DNA of 7,594 nt from Lachnospiraceae bacterium. Lineage in GTDB: Bacteria; Bacillota; Clostridia; Lachnospirales; Lachnospiraceae. A program made the translations under genes and the position numbers. Location: the NCBI GenBank assembly GCA_900765975.1, contig CAAFTS010000005.1, forward strand, positions 1-7,594, in the 5' to 3' direction. Positions 4,855 through 7,594 of this stretch are shown piece after piece. Position 1 is the first letter of the stretch, and every line of letters begins with the position of its first letter. A model generated the notes under the pieces. It made no database searches. It was not told the DNA's origin and saw nothing but the letters and a program-made list of their open reading frames with translations.

Positions 4855-6843
4855 GTGCAGAGACTTGGAGTATTTGTCTGTCACTGCGGAAGTAATATCG
4901 CAGCTACAGTCGATGTATCAAAAGTAGCAGAAATGGCATTAAAAGAGCCGGGAGTTGTCCATGCCGAAGACTATCAGTATATGTGTTCTGAGGCAGGTCA
5001 GGCAAAGATTGCAGAGGCAATCAAAGAAAAACATTTGACAGGAATCGTTGTATGTTCCTGTTCCCCGCGTATGCATGAGGCAACATTCAGAAAGGCCGCA
5101 GAACGCGCAGGTTTGAATCCATACATGGTGGAAATCGCAAATATCCGCGAGCACTGTTCATGGATTCATAAAGATATAGAAGAGGCAACAGAGAAGGCTG
5201 TAATTTTGATGAGAGCAGCTGTTGCAAAAGTAAACTTAAACGCACCATTACAGCCGGGGGAAAGTCTGGTTACAAAGAGAGCGCTTGTAATCGGTGGTGG
5301 TATCGCCGGAATCCAGACAGCTCTGGATATCGCAGATGCAGGATATGAAGTAGATATTGTGGAAAAAACACCAAGTATCGGAGGAAGAATGTCTCAGCTT
5401 GATAAGACATTCCCGACATTGGACTGTTCCGCATGTATTCTGACACCGAAGATGGTGGAGGCAGCGGCACATGAAAAAATCACAATTTATACATACAGTG
5501 AGGTTGAAAATGTAAGTGGTTTCGTTGGAGACTTTACAGTAGATATCCGCAAGAAAGCAAGACACGTTGATATGGACAAATGTACAGGCTGTGGTCTGTG
5601 TCAGGAAAAATGTCCGTCTAAGAAAGCGCCAAACGAGTTTAACCGCGGACTGAACAACAGAAGTGCAATTTACACACCATTTGCACAGGCGATTCCGAAC
5701 GTGCCGGTAATCGATTGTGATAATTGTATCAAGTTCAAAACCGGAAAATGTGGTATCTGTGCGAAAGTATGTCAGGCAGGCGCAATTGATTATGAACAGC
5801 AGGATGAAATTGTAACACAGAAATACGGTGCAATTGTAGTTGCAACCGGATTTGATACAATTAATCTGGAGAAATATGACGAGTATGCATATAGCCAGAG
5901 TCCGGATGTCATCACTTCTCTTGAGTTAGAGCGTGTGATGAATGCAGCAGGACCGACACATGGACATTTGGAAAGACTTTCCGATGGAAAAGCGCCGAAG
6001 GAAATCGTATTTATCCAGTGTGTGGGTAGCCGTTGCTCTGATGACAGAGGAAAGCCGTATTGTTCTAAGATTTGCTGTATGTACACAGCAAAACATGCAA
6101 TGCTGATTCGTGATAAATATCCGGATGTAAACGTAACTGTATTTTATATTGATGTTCGTACACCGGGTAAGAACTTTGACGAGTTCTACAGAAGAGCGGT
6201 AGAGCAGTATGGTGTAAATTATATCAAAGGTCAGGTTGGAAAGGTAATTCCGCAGCCAGACGGAAAACTGCTTGTACAGGGAGCCGATCTTCTGGACAAC
6301 AAACAGATTCTGAAAGAGGCAGATATGGTTGTTCTTGCAACTGCAATCGAGCCAAACCCAGATGTCCGTAAGATTGCAACTATGCTGACAGCAAGTATTG
6401 ATACAAACAACTTCTTGACAGAGGCACATGCAAAACTTCGTCCGGTAGAATCTCCGACAGCAGGTATCTTCCTGTCAGGCGTATGCCAGGGACCGAAGGA
6501 TATTCCGGAAACAGTTGCTCAGGCAGGAGCTGCCGCAGTGAAGGCAATTGGTTTGCTTGCAAAGGATAAGCTGATGACGAACCCATGTACAGCAAAAGCG
6601 GATGAACTGTTGTGTAATGGGTGTTCTACTTGTGCAAATGTATGTCCTTATGGAGCAATTACTTATGAAGAGAAAGAAGTAAATGACCATGGTATTCGTG
6701 AAGTTCGTCGTATTGCGGTTGTAAACAATGCACTTTGTCAAGGATGTGGAGCTTGTACAGTTGCATGTCCGTCCGGATCTATGGACTTGCAGGGATTCTC
6801 AAATAGACAGATTATAGCGGAGGTAGATGCAATATGTCGATAG
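4855..6843 (+). CDS. hdrA: HdrA-like FAD/iron-sulfur electron-bifurcating subunit
   Basis: This 662-residue protein (from GTG 4855) is the flavin hub of Hdr complexes: it takes electron pairs from a partner through MvhD and splits them between ferredoxin and the HdrBC branch. In order: an N-terminal domain with C9, C11, C44, C68 and C70; an FAD-binding Rossmann motif G147-G-G-I-A-G152 with E170; C191-S-A-C194 in the conserved LDCSACILTPKM; an inserted ferredoxin domain (C243, C246, C249, C253 and C288, C291, C299, C302, C306); a cysteine cluster C389, C394, C403, C407, C408 after QCVGSR; and a C-terminal two-cluster ferredoxin (C587, C590, C593, C597 and C628, C631, C634, C638). The full domain set and length match the canonical bifurcating HdrA rather than short forms. 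It starts five bases after the hdrC stop and overlaps mvhD by ten. Confidence 0.94.
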   Translation: MQRLGVFVCHCGSNIAATVDVSKVAEMALKEPGVVHAEDYQYMCSEAGQAKIAEAIKEKHLTGIVVCSCSPRMHEATFRKAAERAGLNPYMVEIANIREHCSWIHKDIEEATEKAVILMRAAVAKVNLNAPLQPGESLVTKRALVIGGGIAGIQTALDIADAGYEVDIVEKTPSIGGRMSQLDKTFPTLDCSACILTPKMVEAAAHEKITIYTYSEVENVSGFVGDFTVDIRKKARHVDMDKCTGCGLCQEKCPSKKAPNEFNRGLNNRSAIYTPFAQAIPNVPVIDCDNCIKFKTGKCGICAKVCQAGAIDYEQQDEIVTQKYGAIVVATGFDTINLEKYDEYAYSQSPDVITSLELERVMNAAGPTHGHLERLSDGKAPKEIVFIQCVGSRCSDDRGKPYCSKICCMYTAKHAMLIRDKYPDVNVTVFYIDVRTPGKNFDEFYRRAVEQYGVNYIKGQVGKVIPQPDGKLLVQGADLLDNKQILKEADMVVLATAIEPNPDVRKIATMLTASIDTNNFLTEAHAKLRPVESPTAGIFLSGVCQGPKDIPETVAQAGAAAVKAIGLLAKDKLMTNPCTAKADELLCNGCSTCANVCPYGAITYEEKEVNDHGIREVRRIAVVNNALCQGCGACTVACPSGSMDLQGFSNRQIIAEVDAICR

Positions 6844-7274
6844 AAAATAAAGAATTTAAACCGAAGATTGTAGCATTCTGCTGTAACTGGTGCAGTTATG
6901 CAGGAGCAGACCTGGCAGGAAGCAGCCGTCTGACATATCCGGCTGATGTTAAGATCATTCGTGTACCTTGTTCCTGTCGTGTAAATCCAATGTTCATCTT
7001 GCGTGCATTTGAAAAAGGTGCAGACGGAGTGATCATGTGTGGATGCCATCCGGGAGACTGTCATTATAGTACAGGTAACTATTATGCAAGAAGACGTATG
7101 ACATTGTTATTCTCAATGCTTGATTATATCGGTATTGAAAATGGACGTACTCGCGTAGAATGGGTATCTGCGGCAGAGGGTGTGAAATTCTCTGACACCA
7201 TGAACAGTTTTGTAGAGAAGATATACTCTCTCGGGGAAAACGTTAGATTGGGGGATTTGAGATGCAAGAATTAG
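6834..7274 (+). CDS. mvhD: MvhD-like [2Fe-2S] adaptor subunit
   Basis: The 146-residue protein matches MvhD (also FlxD/FrhD-like), a small iron-sulfur adaptor that links HdrA to an electron-donating partner such as a [NiFe]-hydrogenase, formate dehydrogenase or NADH oxidase. Family motifs are FCCNWCSYAGADLAG (C16, C17, C20), PCSCRVNP (C46, C48) and CGCHPGDCHY (C69, C71, C76), followed by the usual GN..ARRR segment. The [2Fe-2S] ligands come from among these cysteines. The start ATG 6834 lies within the hdrA end, with GGAGGT (6819-6824) nine bases upstream, so it is probably translationally coupled. No mvhA or mvhG hydrogenase gene follows directly, so the partner differs from that of hydrogenotrophic methanogens or lies farther away. 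Confidence 0.92.
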   Translation: MSIENKEFKPKIVAFCCNWCSYAGADLAGSSRLTYPADVKIIRVPCSCRVNPMFILRAFEKGADGVIMCGCHPGDCHYSTGNYYARRRMTLLFSMLDYIGIENGRTRVEWVSAAEGVKFSDTMNSFVEKIYSLGENVRLGDLRCKN

Positions 7275-7594
7275 TAAATCGTGCAAAAGAACTGCTGTCT
7301 GACGGAACAGTGGCACGTGTTCTCGGCTGGAAAGCTGGAGACTTGCCTTACAATCCGGAACCGGCTTACTTTGAAAATGCAGAAGAACTTGCAGACTTTG
7401 TTTACAATGGATTCTGTGGAGCAAATTTAAGCAAGTATATGATTGAAGCTTCTAAGATGGAAGGAAAGACACTGGTTTTCTTAAAACCATGTGATACATA
7501 TAGCTTTAACCAGTTAATCAAAGAGCACCGCGTGGACAGAGAAAAAGCATATATCGTAGGTGTTGGATGTAAAGGAAAACTGGACATCGAAAAA
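7262..7594 (+). CDS. Probable electron-transfer iron-sulfur protein (FrhB/AsrA-like), 5' part only
   Basis: The first 111 codons of a gene cut off by the window end. It starts at ATG 7262, overlapping mvhD by 13 bases, with a modest GGGGGA site (7250-7255) seven bases upstream, and clearly belongs to the hdr operon. The product opens with a short helix, then DGTVARVLGWKAGDLPYNP, FCGANLSKY (C52), FLKPCDTYSFNQL (C77) and VGVGCKGKLD (C103). These remind me of proteins usually described as 4Fe-4S dicluster or F420-hydrogenase-beta-like, found beside hdrA and mvhD, which may accept or donate electrons for the complex. The ferredoxin motifs expected in such proteins would lie beyond the window. Membership of the operon is sure; the family is a moderate guess and the partner molecule is unknown. 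Confidence 0.6.
   Translation, partial: MQELVNRAKELLSDGTVARVLGWKAGDLPYNPEPAYFENAEELADFVYNGFCGANLSKYMIEASKMEGKTLVFLKPCDTYSFNQLIKEHRVDREKAYIVGVGCKGKLDIEK

Noticed and set aside
5926..6429. Long open frame (167 codons) on the - strand inside hdrA
   Set aside because: It is antisense to a gene with full motif support and shows no family motif or start signal.

Overview
The window looks like a chromosomal segment of an anaerobic Firmicute, most likely a gut Lachnospiraceae (Clostridium cluster XIVa). This rests on moderate-to-low GC, strong purine-rich Shine-Dalgarno sites, the YqhQ-prmC-prfA order, a Rex-type fermentative control region, and a bacterial Hdr-type electron-transfer operon. The family assignment is inference; no rRNA or other species marker is present. 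All genes are on the + strand.

Region 1 (1-2293) is a translation-termination cluster: the 3' end of a DUF1385/YqhQ-like membrane protein gene, then prmC (release-factor glutamine methyltransferase) and prfA (release factor 1). PrmC methylates the GGQ glutamine of RF1, so enzyme and substrate are adjacent. A long hairpin right after prfA closes the unit.

Region 2 (2224-2649) has no gene but is full of structure. A 58-bp unit is repeated three times in tandem (2296-2469). Then comes a compact control region for the next gene: an A/T-rich inverted repeat, a promoter overlapped by a Rex-type operator, a leader hairpin followed by T6, a second Rex-type operator, and a strong ribosome binding site.

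Region 3 (2650-3597) is a lactate/malate dehydrogenase-family gene. Its overall motifs are those of L-lactate dehydrogenase, but the substrate-specificity position carries Arg (R81), as in malate dehydrogenases, so its true substrate is open.

Region 4 (3613-7594, running off the window) is a tightly packed operon with its own extended -10 promoter: hdrB, hdrC, hdrA, mvhD and a fifth, truncated gene for a probable electron-transfer protein. The first four encode a complete HdrABC-MvhD core like that of flavin-based electron-bifurcating complexes of methanogens, acetogens and sulfate reducers. No hydrogenase, formate dehydrogenase or NADH module lies inside the window, so donor and acceptors are unknown. 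Redox sensing (Rex), NADH-linked 2-oxoacid reduction and an Hdr electron hub next to each other suggest a locus for managing reducing equivalents in fermentation; that link is inference.
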